Assembly: GCA_031292035.1 (NCBI GenBank)
Contig: JARLHX010000398.1
Location: forward strand, 1 to 64,000
Reading direction: 5' to 3'
Length of the DNA stretch: 64,000 bases
Origin: Negativicutes bacterium
GTDB lineage: Bacteria > Bacillota_C > Negativicutes > Sporomusales_B > JARLHX01
Position 1 is the stretch's first letter. Every line of letters starts with the position of its first letter. This document shows positions 33,414 to 42,562 of the stretch, piece after piece. The notes under the pieces were generated by a model. That model was given only the letters and a program-made list of their open reading frames with translations. It was not told where the DNA came from and did not search any database. Made by a program: the position numbers and the translations under genes.

Positions 33414-34349
33414 GTTATTGTGAATTGTGCAACATACTAAAGGGTACCTTTTGACGGCATGTCTAAATGGATATGGTGCTATATTTTTTAAAAATAAATC
33501 TACGATATCAGGGTTAAGCCGGACTCCCCGGGCGTTTATCATAAACTGATAGGCCTCATAGAGCGACATTCCCGGCCGGTAAGACCGATCAGTTGAAATA
33601 GCATCATAAACATCCGCTACTGCTGTAATTGCAGCATATTCATGAATCCTGGCCCCAACAATCCCTTTCGTATACCCAGAGCCGTCATAATTTTCATGAT
33701 GGTGCAGGGCGATCAACGCAGCCTCCAGTGGAATATACTTCGAGTGACTGCGGAGGATTTCAAATCCTGCCATGACATGCCCCTGAATCATCACCCATTC
33801 GTCAGGATCCAGTCTTTCCTGCTTATTAAGAATTCCGGGTGTTACCAGGACTTTGCCTAAATCATGCAATATGCTCCCCAAAGCCAATTCCCACATATTG
33901 CTGCGGGTATACCCCATCTTAATCCCCATCATGATAGACAACAAAAAAACATTCACCGAATGAACAAATGTCGGATAGTCATAGTTATATATATCAGTCA
34001 AATGAAGCAGCACAATCGGATTGCGCATAATCACGTCGGCAATGCTTTCCATTTTGCGGGTATTATCAAAATGAATAGTCCTAGTTTCACCTTCAGAGTC
34101 TAGTTTATTTTTGACTAATGCCGACATTGCCTGCTTCGTTGCCGCCAATGCCTGATGCGAAAACATAGGAGTGCTTGTATAGCAGGAATTTTTTATATAT
34201 ACCGAACTTAACTTATGACTTTTAAGCCAAGCAATATTTGTAGATGTCAAAGTGATATCCGGTGCTAACAATACCCTTCCGTCAGCACTGACAATTTTTT
34301 CGGCGATGACCATCCCTGGTCGAAGATTTGGAATCGAAGTATAAAGCAT
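33405..34349 (-). CDS. HD-GYP domain protein (variant GYT), c-di-GMP module
   Basis: 314 aa. An N-terminal domain of about 110 residues (VIAEKIVSADGRVLLAPDITLT) of the kind found before many HD-GYP domains is followed by HSVNVFLLSIMMG, GSILHDLGKVLVTPGIL, GHVMAGFEIL and HHHENYDGSGYTKGI. The GYP tripeptide reads GYT; the metal-binding HD and HHE residues are intact, so phosphodiesterase activity is plausible. The ATG has gggag upstream. It lies 36 bp after the GGDEF gene and is the third gene of the lipoprotein-GGDEF-HD-GYP operon, so synthesis and breakdown of c-di-GMP are co-expressed. Confidence 0.88.
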   Translation of the reverse strand: MLYTSIPNLRPGMVIAEKIVSADGRVLLAPDITLTSTNIAWLKSHKLSSVYIKNSCYTSTPMFSHQALAATKQAMSALVKNKLDSEGETRTIHFDNTRKMESIADVIMRNPIVLLHLTDIYNYDYPTFVHSVNVFLLSIMMGIKMGYTRSNMWELALGSILHDLGKVLVTPGILNKQERLDPDEWVMIQGHVMAGFEILRSHSKYIPLEAALIALHHHENYDGSGYTKGIVGARIHEYAAITAVADVYDAISTDRSYRPGMSLYEAYQFMINARGVRLNPDIVDLFLKNIAPYPFRHAVKRYPLVCCTIHNNLT

Positions 34350-34385
34350 GGTATTACTCCCGCCTTGTGTTTGTTTAGAGCAACA

Positions 34386-36617
34386 TCAATCTGTCTCCCT
34401 TTGATCAATCATGTACGTGGAACCCTTCATGGCTTTCGCTTTCTTTTTCAGTACAGCCGCTATCTCTGCAATTTCAAGGTAGTTGGTAAAATGGTGGTGA
34501 AGAGTATGGGCCACGCCAATGGACACCGTCATAATCGGGAAGCGCTCGAGTCGTCCCCGGCGATTCTGAATAACAATAGCGCCCTTTTCTAAGTCGATTG
34601 GATTATATAGTTGAACGATTTCTCTATCAAATTGCTGGATGATCGCCGTACACAGTGCATCTATTTCTGCCGGACTACTAATGACAATAAAATCGTCGCC
34701 ACCGATATGTCCCAAGAAAAATTCCTGCTGGCAGGTCCGGGCAACAGACGACTTGAGAATGTCAGCTGTTAATAAAAGCGCTTTGTCTCCGTGTTCAAAA
34801 CCATATTTATCATTGAATGCTTTGAAATTATCTAGGTCAACATACAGCACGGCAAAAGGCGAGCCTTTTTCAACCAGTGATTTCAATTTCTGGTCGATCA
34901 ATATATTTCCCGGCAATCCGGTCAACGGGTTTGCATTGGCTGCCAACTGAATCCGCAAATCACTAATATGAGATAATAACTCCATGACCGATACCGTTCC
35001 ATGGTATTCCCCGTTTTCAGTCACGATAATAAGGTCATACAGTTTGGCCTCCGGTCTATTCCCAGCAGCTTCAGCCACCTGTTCTAAGGAAACATCCGAA
35101 GCGACGATAAGCGGGTTCTCATCCATAATCACCCTTACCGGTCGCCCATAGTACAAAGAAGCGCCATACTGACCACTCAACTGGAAATTCAATACATCCC
35201 GCATAACGAGACCAATGGGCTTCCGATCTTCGACCACAACCATGCCCTGCCACTGTTCATTGTGCAGGCGTTTTTTCACATCAACGACCAATAAATCACC
35301 GTTCACATAGGGCGTCTGGTGACTAATGTCACCAATCTTTCTAAAACCGGTTAGTTCCAGGCCCTCTTTCTGTTCCACCAGTTTCATCGCTGCATTCTGC
35401 AGCGAACCGGATATTGTTATAATTGACCCTACCATCGTCCGGGGAGTTCCATTGTCATCAAACGACGCGATTCCCTTTGCCAGCACCCAGAGATATTCAT
35501 TCTGCTCGGCCTTTTGCAGCCTGTATTCACAGGTATACGATTCACCCGAGCCGGAAAAATGGGCGGCGAGTGCCTGGCGGCGCATTTTTCGATCATCCGG
35601 GTGAACCCATTCCTCGAACATCTCAAAATGGGCCCCATAACCATTTGGCTCACAGCCCACTATTTTTTCAATATTACCTGACCATACCGTGGTGCGGCTT
35701 TCATTGTCCCATTCCCAGATAATATCATTCGTTGCATAAGCAATCTGTCTAAACTTCTCGGCACTTTGCTCGACGTTTTGCCGATACATATTAAAATTGA
35801 TCAGCATGCTTTTCAGGCTGGTGAAAAGTTGTTCGGTATCTGTGTTTTTAAACTGTAAAGGCAATTTAAAGGAATGAACCGCGTCAGGGTTTTCGCTCAA
35901 ATTTTTAAAGACTTCGGCCAGCCAATATAGGCATCGAAGCAACGGACGCACAAAATAATATTGTAAAGCCAGAACCCCTGCCATAATAAGAAAGCCCAAC
36001 AGCATCAATTTTTTCTGGAGCTGGCTGATTGACTCGTCGATATCATCAACATAAATCCCGGTCCCAAGATAGCACTCAATTTCGGGAAGGCCAATCACAT
36101 AGGAGATTTTCTTTTGCAGTTTTTCATCTGGGGATTGTGCTTCATAATACTCGACAAAGCCGCCTCCAGACCTCGCTTTATCAAGCAGCAGCTTGGTTAC
36201 CGGAGTGCCATACGCATCCTTACGCTGCATCTGATACGTGCCGACCGTTTCCGGAAAGGGCGGTTCGACCAGCACATATCCTTCGTAAGTTCCCAAAAAC
36301 ACATAATTGGAAACACCTTTGTTATAATAAACAAATTGATTGATCACTTCGGTTGCTTTGATGCGCGCTTCACCGACACTCAACTTTTCGCCCCTTCTAT
36401 CTTCCAGAACGGGAACAAGTGAATTTTGGGCAAGCGAAACAATACTTTCCAAACCTTGCTTACGGATCGAATAGATATCCTCCGAAAAAGCCTGCATATA
36501 AATCGAAACAGCAAATCCGAAGCCGACCAACATAACCAGCACTGCTCCCAATGTGCGTGAAGGCATTGAAAATAGCCATCTCGGCCTACTGTCCTTTGAA
36601 GTTAAAAACATACTCAA
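34386..36617 (-). CDS. CACHE-PAS-CBS-GGDEF protein, predicted diguanylate cyclase
   Basis: 743 aa. Helix 1 (about 23-43), an extracytoplasmic CACHE domain (NYVFLGTYEGYVLVEPPFPE, GTYQMQRKDAYG) to about 205, helix 2, PAS (about 295-410, TNDIIWEWDNESRTTVW), a CBS-type pair (about 440-560, KPIGLVMRDVLNFQL), then GGDEF (about 575-740) with PLTGLPGNILID and GHIGGDDFIVIS. GGDDF is a functional variant. The RxxD inhibitory site is missing (QQEF instead). The combination of CACHE, PAS and CBS inputs on one cyclase suggests several signals. Start TTG at 36617 or ATG at 36611. It sits 98 bp after the PhnD-like gene. Confidence 0.88.
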   Translation of the reverse strand: MSMFLTSKDSRPRWLFSMPSRTLGAVLVMLVGFGFAVSIYMQAFSEDIYSIRKQGLESIVSLAQNSLVPVLEDRRGEKLSVGEARIKATEVINQFVYYNKGVSNYVFLGTYEGYVLVEPPFPETVGTYQMQRKDAYGTPVTKLLLDKARSGGGFVEYYEAQSPDEKLQKKISYVIGLPEIECYLGTGIYVDDIDESISQLQKKLMLLGFLIMAGVLALQYYFVRPLLRCLYWLAEVFKNLSENPDAVHSFKLPLQFKNTDTEQLFTSLKSMLINFNMYRQNVEQSAEKFRQIAYATNDIIWEWDNESRTTVWSGNIEKIVGCEPNGYGAHFEMFEEWVHPDDRKMRRQALAAHFSGSGESYTCEYRLQKAEQNEYLWVLAKGIASFDDNGTPRTMVGSIITISGSLQNAAMKLVEQKEGLELTGFRKIGDISHQTPYVNGDLLVVDVKKRLHNEQWQGMVVVEDRKPIGLVMRDVLNFQLSGQYGASLYYGRPVRVIMDENPLIVASDVSLEQVAEAAGNRPEAKLYDLIIVTENGEYHGTVSVMELLSHISDLRIQLAANANPLTGLPGNILIDQKLKSLVEKGSPFAVLYVDLDNFKAFNDKYGFEHGDKALLLTADILKSSVARTCQQEFFLGHIGGDDFIVISSPAEIDALCTAIIQQFDREIVQLYNPIDLEKGAIVIQNRRGRLERFPIMTVSIGVAHTLHHHFTNYLEIAEIAAVLKKKAKAMKGSTYMIDQRETD

Positions 36618-36715
36618 TTTTCATCCATCCTCACAACTGAGAAAACTTACGTATATTATCGTCATAATCGCCGTTCTTCTGCGCTCAATCTATGGCTTTC
36701 AGACGTCCAACATCA

Positions 36716-37639
36716 TCATTGCGGCCGCTTGATGCCCAACTCACGGGCAGTTTCGCGAATAATGTTGTATTTTGCATCATCAGTAGGCACGAACCCTTTT
36801 ACCAAATCTTTGCCGTATATCCCCAGGGCCGCCTTATCTTCTTGCGCTACATCAAAAAATGCCTGCTGAATTCTTACAAGTAGCTCGGCGTCTATTCCTT
36901 GACGGTAAGCCCAAACAGAGGTCGGAATATCATCCGAAGTATAGATAAGGCGAATATCTCTATCACCGATGATTCCTTTTTCCCGTAAGCTATGCAGGAT
37001 CGTATCGGAAACCGCTGCAACATCGACCTGGCGTTTTTTCACCGCCAGTACTGAAGCATCGTGGCTCCCCTCAAAAAGAACTTCAGGAAAATCTTTGTCA
37101 GCATCGATGCCCTTTTTTCGCAGAATTGCTTTTGGAATCAAATAACCGGAAGTTGATGTTTCGTCGGTAAACGCAAAGGTATGCCCTTTCACTTTTTCCA
37201 GTGAATCAATCTCACTGTCAGGATGAACGATGAACACACTGTGATAGACTGTACCGCCCCTGATATTGTCATCAGTGGCGAAAGCCTTTGCCCCAGCTGC
37301 TTCGGCGGCAATAACGTACGAGAACGGGCCGAACCATGCAATATCCAGTTGATTTTTGGCCATCTTGTCAATGATGCCATTATAATCGTCAGCAACATAA
37401 AGTTCGACGGTTCGCCCTGTCTTACGCCCCAGATAATCCATGAACTTAGCAAGTTCATCCTGGGTCTTCGCTTTCTTTTCACTGGGAACCGCCCCTACCC
37501 GGAGAATAGGCACGGGCTGCTCAATCACCGTTTCCGCTTTGCCGAACCCGCAGCCAGTTGGCAGCAGAAATATGAGGCATATTACCCCAATCATAGTGGA
37601 CTTCACCCAAAACCTGATAGCAGTAAAATTAAATTTCAC
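36716..37639 (-). CDS. PhnD-like phosphate/phosphonate-binding lipoprotein
   Basis: 307 aa from the GTG at 37637-37639 (gggagag 6 bases upstream; an in-frame TTG lies five codons further). Signal peptide with lipobox LLPTGC. The mature part is a PhnD/PstS-type binding fold: LRVGAVPSEKKAKTQDELAKF, MAKNQLDIAWFGPFSYVIAAE, FTDETSTSGYLIPKAIL (the anion-binding SGY loop) and VDVAAVSDTIL. No permease or ATPase gene accompanies it; instead it heads an operon with a GGDEF and an HD-GYP protein. It may therefore act as a sensor subunit rather than a transporter subunit. It is transcribed from a Pho-box-like promoter. Confidence 0.88.
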   Translation of the reverse strand: MKFNFTAIRFWVKSTMIGVICLIFLLPTGCGFGKAETVIEQPVPILRVGAVPSEKKAKTQDELAKFMDYLGRKTGRTVELYVADDYNGIIDKMAKNQLDIAWFGPFSYVIAAEAAGAKAFATDDNIRGGTVYHSVFIVHPDSEIDSLEKVKGHTFAFTDETSTSGYLIPKAILRKKGIDADKDFPEVLFEGSHDASVLAVKKRQVDVAAVSDTILHSLREKGIIGDRDIRLIYTSDDIPTSVWAYRQGIDAELLVRIQQAFFDVAQEDKAALGIYGKDLVKGFVPTDDAKYNIIRETARELGIKRPQ

Positions 37640-37710
37640 AAATTTCTCTCCCAAACCAATTGATCAAAAATTAACAAAAAACTTATAATCTCGACAAATA
37701 ATTTGACTTA

Positions 37711-37760
37711 ATTATAATATTATCAAATAACACTCCCTGATGAAGTTAAGACTCTGTTAA
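37711..37760 (-). promoter_or_regulatory. Pho-box-like promoter of the lipoprotein/c-di-GMP operon
   Basis: Leftward: TTAACA-N5-TTAACT (37760-37744), 21-bp gap, then TAATATTATAAT (37722-37711) giving one or two -10 choices. Confidence 0.7.
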
Positions 37761-37803
37761 CTTTTGACTAAAACACAGTCCCTTTTGACTATTGTCGCGA
37801 TAA

Positions 37804-37834
37804 AAAAACCAACCCATTTCCAGGGTTGGTTTTT
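37804..37834 (-). terminator. Terminator of the TIM-barrel isomerase gene
   Basis: AAAAACCAACCC (37804-37815) pairs perfectly with GGGTTGGTTTTT (37823-37834); symmetric, 24 bp beyond the leftward stop at 37858. Confidence 0.85.
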
Positions 37835-37857
37835 CACTTGATTCTAGCCAATTTATC

Positions 37858-38667
37858 TTAGGCAGCCAATAGCGCCTGTACGATATTACGACTGAATAAA
37901 AGTGCTTCTTCTTTATGGTCAGTTGCGTAGATTTCGATAGAAGCATGCCCTTGAAAATCAAGATGTTTCATTGCTTTCAATGCCGGACCGATATCGACAA
38001 CACCCTGATCCAAGCGAAGATGACCATCCAAAATGCCGTCGTTGGAATGAAGATTGACATGGCGCAGCAATTGACCGGCAGCATGAACCGAATCGACAAG
38101 ATCAAATCCCTGAAGATAAGCGTGGCCAACATCAAGAGCCAGACCGATCAAGGGACTGCCGATCTGGTGGGCAATTCCGGCCCATTCGTGGGCACTGCGA
38201 AACATATTCAGTCCCCCCAGCCCAACATTTTCCACTGCCAGCACCACGCCTGTCAACTTTGCCTCTGGCAGACATCGGGCAATGGTCTCAGTGGCATAGC
38301 CCAAGGCGTCGGTTCGCGATAGCTTTGCATCAGACCGCCAGCCGGAATGGACAACCATGGTTCTTGCGCCAACAGCGGCAGCTAATCGTATGCCTTCCTT
38401 GTAATGGGCCACCACATCATCCCGGTGACCACGGCTGGCCGAAGCGGGATTCAAATCCCAGCACGGCCCATGCATCGATAGCTCGATTTTGTACCTCTCG
38501 CCCAAACTGCGGATGGCCTTTAGCTCATAGGAATCAACACTGCGATAATCAAGGGTTGGCATATCTCCAAAGAGATCCACTGCATCAAAACCCATGGCAG
38601 CCAGCTTCGCCATGGCAATTTGAGCATCATCTTCCAAAAAGATCATCGTATTGGCACAAATCCGCAA
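37858..38667 (-). CDS. Xylose-isomerase-like TIM-barrel protein (AP-endonuclease 2 superfamily)
   Basis: 269 aa, full length for the family. Typical metal ligands: SMHGPCWDLNPAS, VVHSGWRSD, LAVENVG, LALDVGHAYLQG, LRHVNLHSNDG and HASIEIYATD, i.e. His/Glu/Asp at the ends of successive strands. Members are sugar or sugar-phosphate isomerases/epimerases or endonuclease IV; the substrate here is open. TTG start at 38665-38667 with gggagg 8 bases upstream. Monocistronic, with a triple-repeat Pho-like promoter, which hints at a role with a phosphorylated compound. Confidence 0.8.
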   Translation of the reverse strand: MRICANTMIFLEDDAQIAMAKLAAMGFDAVDLFGDMPTLDYRSVDSYELKAIRSLGERYKIELSMHGPCWDLNPASASRGHRDDVVAHYKEGIRLAAAVGARTMVVHSGWRSDAKLSRTDALGYATETIARCLPEAKLTGVVLAVENVGLGGLNMFRSAHEWAGIAHQIGSPLIGLALDVGHAYLQGFDLVDSVHAAGQLLRHVNLHSNDGILDGHLRLDQGVVDIGPALKAMKHLDFQGHASIEIYATDHKEEALLFSRNIVQALLAA

Positions 38668-38770
38668 ATCCAGGCCTCCCTATTGTTTGCCGCTTTTTCA
38701 TCAATACGCGCTAAATTCACATATTATCATTCCGTCAATCCCCTGCTGGGAAAGGCACCTGCTTTTTCGT

Positions 38771-38823
38771 ATTATATCAGAATGAATTCAGGGCATGTTA
38801 TCGTCCCGTTAAGCTTGCGTTAA
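38771..38823 (-). promoter_or_regulatory. Pho-box-like promoter of the TIM-barrel gene
   Basis: Leftward: TTAACG-N5-TTAACG-N5-ATAACA (38823-38796, 11-bp steps), 19-bp gap, perfect TATAAT (38776-38771). Confidence 0.75.
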
Positions 38824-38913
38824 ATGTGTGTACATCTTGACGACCTAACTTTCTAAGCTTCATCTGGCAGAATGTCTCGTTTTAAGACGATCTGACTTTT
38901 CTATGTTGAACCA

Positions 38914-38946
38914 AAAAATGACACCTTCCACAAAGGTGTCATTTTT
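38914..38946 (-). terminator. Terminator of the small acidic protein gene
   Basis: AAAAATGACACCTT (38914-38927) pairs perfectly with AAGGTGTCATTTTT (38933-38946), 41 bp beyond the stop at 38987. Confidence 0.9.
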
Positions 38947-38986
38947 ACCAGCTATTTACGCTTAGTTAGGCAAATATCCCAACTAA

Positions 38987-39220
38987 TTACAGCGTCTCTT
39001 CCTCGTCTTCATCTTTAAGAGTTGCTTCAAAAGTGTCAAGGATATCGGCATGATGATCTTCCAGGACATCGTTCATAAGCCGCAAAACTGCGTTGGTCTG
39101 CTCTTCAGGCAAACCCATGGCCACTACAATATCTGTCAAGCGGTCTTCGAGGATTTCAATATCGTCCGAAAATAGCACCGGGATTTCTTCCATCGTCTCA
39201 AGTTCTTTTCCGTCACACAT
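38987..39220 (-). CDS. 77-aa acidic protein, unknown
   Basis: ATG at 39218-39220 with aaggag upstream. Strongly acidic throughout (ends KDEDEEETL), predicted helical, with VVAMGLPEEQTNAVLRLMNDVLEDHH in the middle; one Cys near the N-terminus (MCDGKE). No signal or membrane segment. Not recognised. It is a monocistronic unit under a Pho-like promoter and may be a small adaptor or anti-activator in that regulon. Confidence 0.7.
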   Translation of the reverse strand: MCDGKELETMEEIPVLFSDDIEILEDRLTDIVVAMGLPEEQTNAVLRLMNDVLEDHHADILDTFEATLKDEDEEETL

Positions 39221-39296
39221 AGTACACTCTCCTTCGCCGCTTCATGCTTTTCGAACCAGGCGCCAAATATTCCCGTCTTGACGCTTGTCCACCTCC

Positions 39297-39341
39297 ATAG
39301 TAACACGGATTTTTAACAATGTCGCGTAAACATTGTGTTAA
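39297..39341 (-). promoter_or_regulatory. Pho-box-like promoter of the acidic protein gene
   Basis: Leftward: TTAACA-N5-TTTACG (39341-39325), 22-bp gap, TACTAT (39302-39297). A third, weaker half-site TTGTTA lies 11 bp on (39319-39314). Confidence 0.65.
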
Positions 39342-39422
39342 TCTTAATTTGATTTTCTAATACATTTTTCATACAACTACCAGCCACGGCAGAATGCAGC
39401 ATATTGCCAGGCAGGCCTGATC

Positions 39423-41408
39423 CTAGTGGGCTTTAAAGTAAACGTTAAACGTCGTCCCCTTCGGCGAAGTATGTACATCGATTTTCGCACCATGTCGTTC
39501 CGCGATCCTATAGCAGACAGGCAGTCCTAGTCCTGTCCCGTTTTCTTTCGTCGTGAGAAATGGGGTTCCCAGCTTATCGATAATCTCGGGCGGTATCCCG
39601 GGACCCCTGTCCTGTACTGTCAATACCACCAGGTTTCCTGCATTGCTAGTTTTGATGATAACTTTATCACCTTTGGGTGTAACGTCCAGTCCGTTACTAA
39701 CCAAATTGAGAATACACTGGCGTATCTCTTTATCGTCGGCAAGCACATCCGGGATATGTTCAAGGTCCATTTCAATATCGCTGCCGCGCCGCAGGGCATC
39801 GGCTTTAAGCAACGGAACAAGGCCTTCAACGATTTGATTTAGATTCGTTGGAATTAGTGAAACCGTCTTATTTTTTGCCAGTGACAAGAAGTCGGTGATA
39901 ATGGCGTTCGCCCGATCAAGCTCTTTAATCATCAGATCAAACGGCTCACGGTAGTCTACCAAGGCCGACTTTTGGCCATAGAACTGCAGATAGCCGCGGA
40001 CCGTGGTCAGGGGATTGCGAACCTCATGGCCAATACTGGCTGCCATTTCCCCGACGGTATTCAACATATCCAAGCGTGCCAGTTCCTTTTCTTTCGTGGT
40101 AATCTCGTCATTTTTCTGCATTAATTCCTGTTGAGACCGAACATGCATAAACGCTTGCATCACCGACTGGGACATCGTTTCAGCAGTATGTAAATCCTCT
40201 TCAGAGTATCCCCCAACGCGATTGCCCAGAACAACTAAACCAAACGGTTTCCCTTCAACAATTAGCGGAGTCCCTAAAAATGCCTTTATCGGCGGGTGCC
40301 CCTCTGGCAACCCGCTGCTATCCGGGTGTGAGGAAGGATCGTTTGTAAAGAACCCCCTCCCATCCAGGATTAATCGGCCATAAAGACCCTTGACTTCGGA
40401 CTCGGAAGGCACCCTGATATGGCCCGTCTTATCGAGCAGACTGCAAGCATCCCAACCCGGATTGCTGATTGCCACAGTTTTCATCTTCCCTGTAGCATTG
40501 ATCCTGCCGATAAAACCAAATTTACTATGAGTGACCTCCTCCAATACTGCAAGGCATTTTCTTCCTAGCTCCTCTTCCGTCTTGCAGATCAGCGCTTCTA
40601 GTAATATCCGGTTAATCCCCGCAAGCATCGCGTTTTGACGGCGAATCTCATGCACTGCCTTTTCCAGCTCGCATGTTTGCTCATCAACAAGGATTTGCAG
40701 TTGTTCACGGTGTTTATTTAATTCCTCCTCCATCACCTTGCGTTCGGTAATGTTATTGAATACCGCCATGAAATATCCCTTTTGTTTACTAAAAACTGCA
40801 TTCTCCAGCCAGATGTTTAGTGGTGCTAAATAGACCTCAAATCGCTCAGATCGTCCTGTCGAAGATACCCTGCCGCAAACTTCCAATATCTCTGGGTTTG
40901 CCGCTTGGATCCCAGGCAAAACTTCGGTAATGCTTTTTCCGACGACATCTTTCAACCCAGTAAGTTTTATAAACGCGTCATTAACCGCAAGATGAATAAA
41001 ATCTACAGGCTTATTATTCTCATAAACTATTCTACCATACGCAAATGCGTCAGACATTCCTTCCAGCAAGGATTCGTACCGTTGTTCATTATCGCGAATA
41101 ATCCGTCTCATACCATTAAACAGCAAGCTGCAAATAAACAAGATAAACAGGCTGCCGAATAAAGCTCCTACTATATAGTCGTGCTTATGTTGTTCGAAGC
41201 CGGCCAGTGCACCGTAATCATCGTTGATTTGATAGCCGACAAACAACCACAAGCCCCCGATCAGCAAGGCCTCCAACAAGACAATTGGCCATGAATAGCC
41301 GGACAACGCCCTCACTGCCCACGGCCGGTAGTGGCCCTTAAGCAGCAATTGCGCAATCTGTTCTGGTACAATATTCTTCTTTACAACAACTCTATGCCAG
41401 AATGCCAT
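39423..41408 (-). CDS. Membrane PAS-GAF sensor histidine kinase
   Basis: 661 aa. Two helices (about 40-62 and 78-98), PAS (about 105-235), coiled coil (about 225-270), GAF (about 275-430), then HisKA with SIGHEVRNPLTTVRGYLQF (phospho-His about 462) and HATPase_c with NLVSNGLD, DRGPGIPPE and GTGLGLPVCYRIAERHG. The HisKA sequence is the sporulation-kinase type that feeds Spo0F/Spo0A. No response regulator gene adjoins it, which also fits a phosphorelay kinase. ATG with ggagg upstream. The similar kinase at 53827 suggests a set of orphan kinases converging on one regulator. Confidence 0.92.
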   Translation of the reverse strand: MAFWHRVVVKKNIVPEQIAQLLLKGHYRPWAVRALSGYSWPIVLLEALLIGGLWLFVGYQINDDYGALAGFEQHKHDYIVGALFGSLFILFICSLLFNGMRRIIRDNEQRYESLLEGMSDAFAYGRIVYENNKPVDFIHLAVNDAFIKLTGLKDVVGKSITEVLPGIQAANPEILEVCGRVSSTGRSERFEVYLAPLNIWLENAVFSKQKGYFMAVFNNITERKVMEEELNKHREQLQILVDEQTCELEKAVHEIRRQNAMLAGINRILLEALICKTEEELGRKCLAVLEEVTHSKFGFIGRINATGKMKTVAISNPGWDACSLLDKTGHIRVPSESEVKGLYGRLILDGRGFFTNDPSSHPDSSGLPEGHPPIKAFLGTPLIVEGKPFGLVVLGNRVGGYSEEDLHTAETMSQSVMQAFMHVRSQQELMQKNDEITTKEKELARLDMLNTVGEMAASIGHEVRNPLTTVRGYLQFYGQKSALVDYREPFDLMIKELDRANAIITDFLSLAKNKTVSLIPTNLNQIVEGLVPLLKADALRRGSDIEMDLEHIPDVLADDKEIRQCILNLVSNGLDVTPKGDKVIIKTSNAGNLVVLTVQDRGPGIPPEIIDKLGTPFLTTKENGTGLGLPVCYRIAERHGAKIDVHTSPKGTTFNVYFKAH

Positions 41409-41707
41409 ACTTGTCCTCCGAGCAATTTCTACAATATCTGGTTATATTAGACAAAGTATTGAGGCATCCTTTATCGAATCAAGGAAAAACCTGCGCTAAA
41501 ATTACTGGAATTAGCGCACGCTGTTCCAAAAACCGTCTTAAAATGAAAAAGCCAGCATCGGTATGCCCCTTAAGCCCTACAGCTAGCGGGCTTCTTATTT
41601 TTCAGCATTTTAACATGGTGTTAACTGCATGTCTCCAGTTTTCCCCGCTATGCAACGTGTCATAACCGCAAAGGGCTCTAATGTTAAGGGTTCCAAAAAC
41701 TTCTGCA
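41409..41707. other. Intergenic stretch between the kinase and DUF1848 genes
   Basis: 299 bp with no supported gene. It holds the hairpin AAGCCC/GGGCTT (41572-41592, T-rich on the + side) and a possible further 11-bp repeat, TTAACA-N5-TTAAAA leftward at 41624-41608, which lacks a good -10 at the expected distance. The kinase promoter should lie between 41409 and about 41560. Confidence 0.4.
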
Positions 41708-42562
41708 TCAGCTATGGTTTTGCCGATAGCAATACTCGCAGCCTCCGGTGCATTGTTTTTTGTAGTCGCCGATGTCGATGCTTTTATGGCACAGGCAGTC
41801 GGAACGCTGACCGCCGTCCTTGGCCTTGGAAACCTTGCCGCCGAACAGCCCTTCCAGCAAGTAGCCGTCAATACAGCGCCCCAGTTCTATGCCCACGGCT
41901 GCTCCCCCCGCCGGGCAGGCGCAGGTATAGATCGACAGACCATACTGGGCTCCGATTTCGGCCATCCGGGTAAAAAATGCCGCCTGGCCGTGCGTGTCCA
42001 GGGGCACCAAATCCAGCTCGATTTCGGTCAGCCCTCTTTTGACATGAGGATACAGGGTCAGATAGGAGGTGGTGATCCGGCATCTATCCATCCCCAGAGT
42101 GACAAGATCCTGACAAAGAGTCGCAAAGGCTGACAGCCTGGCCGCCTCGGGCTGCTCAATGGTCGGGCATAGTTCGCCTCTGGTCGAGATAATAATTGGA
42201 TCGAAGCGAATATTAAATTGCGCGGGACAATACCTTTTCAGCAACCCATCCAGCACTGCCAGAGACTCCCGGTAAGACGGAACACACGGTTCCAGGAGCC
42301 GGGAATAAAGATTGATGGTGTATTGAAAATAAAGATTATAATTGTTTAAATAGCCGGGATCGGCCAAAACGCGAGAGAAATCCTTGCTCCATAGCACAAG
42401 GCTGTGCACGTTGGCTGGCTCAAGGTCAACCTTATAAATTTTTTCCGGGAAGCGGGGATTGGCGACGGCAGCTTCACCGTCCTTCAGCACTTGCTGTAGC
42501 CATGCGTAATGAAACCGCGGCAGGTCGGTACGCCGCGAAGCCGATATCACTGTTTTCGCCAT
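41708..42562 (-). CDS. DUF1848 family protein with C-terminal cysteine cluster
   Basis: 284 aa. Begins MAKTVISASRRTDLPRFHYAW and carries the family's HSLVLWSKDFSRVL and FNIRFDPII segments. The C-terminal part has about ten Cys in 100 residues, ending SDCLCHKSIDIGDYKKQCTGGCEYCY, which suggests an iron-sulfur or zinc site. DUF1848 proteins are uncharacterised; the TIM-barrel-like spacing and Cys cluster have led others to compare them with radical-SAM/spore-photoproduct-lyase folds, but the classic CxxxCxxC is not obvious here. gggagg precedes the ATG at a slightly long spacing. Confidence 0.85.
   Translation of the reverse strand: MAKTVISASRRTDLPRFHYAWLQQVLKDGEAAVANPRFPEKIYKVDLEPANVHSLVLWSKDFSRVLADPGYLNNYNLYFQYTINLYSRLLEPCVPSYRESLAVLDGLLKRYCPAQFNIRFDPIIISTRGELCPTIEQPEAARLSAFATLCQDLVTLGMDRCRITTSYLTLYPHVKRGLTEIELDLVPLDTHGQAAFFTRMAEIGAQYGLSIYTCACPAGGAAVGIELGRCIDGYLLEGLFGGKVSKAKDGGQRSDCLCHKSIDIGDYKKQCTGGCEYCYRQNHS

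Noticed and set aside
41608..41624. Leftward TTAACA-N5-TTAAAA repeat
   Set aside because: Only two half-sites, one poor, and no -10 at 19-22 bp; about 200 bp from the kinase start.
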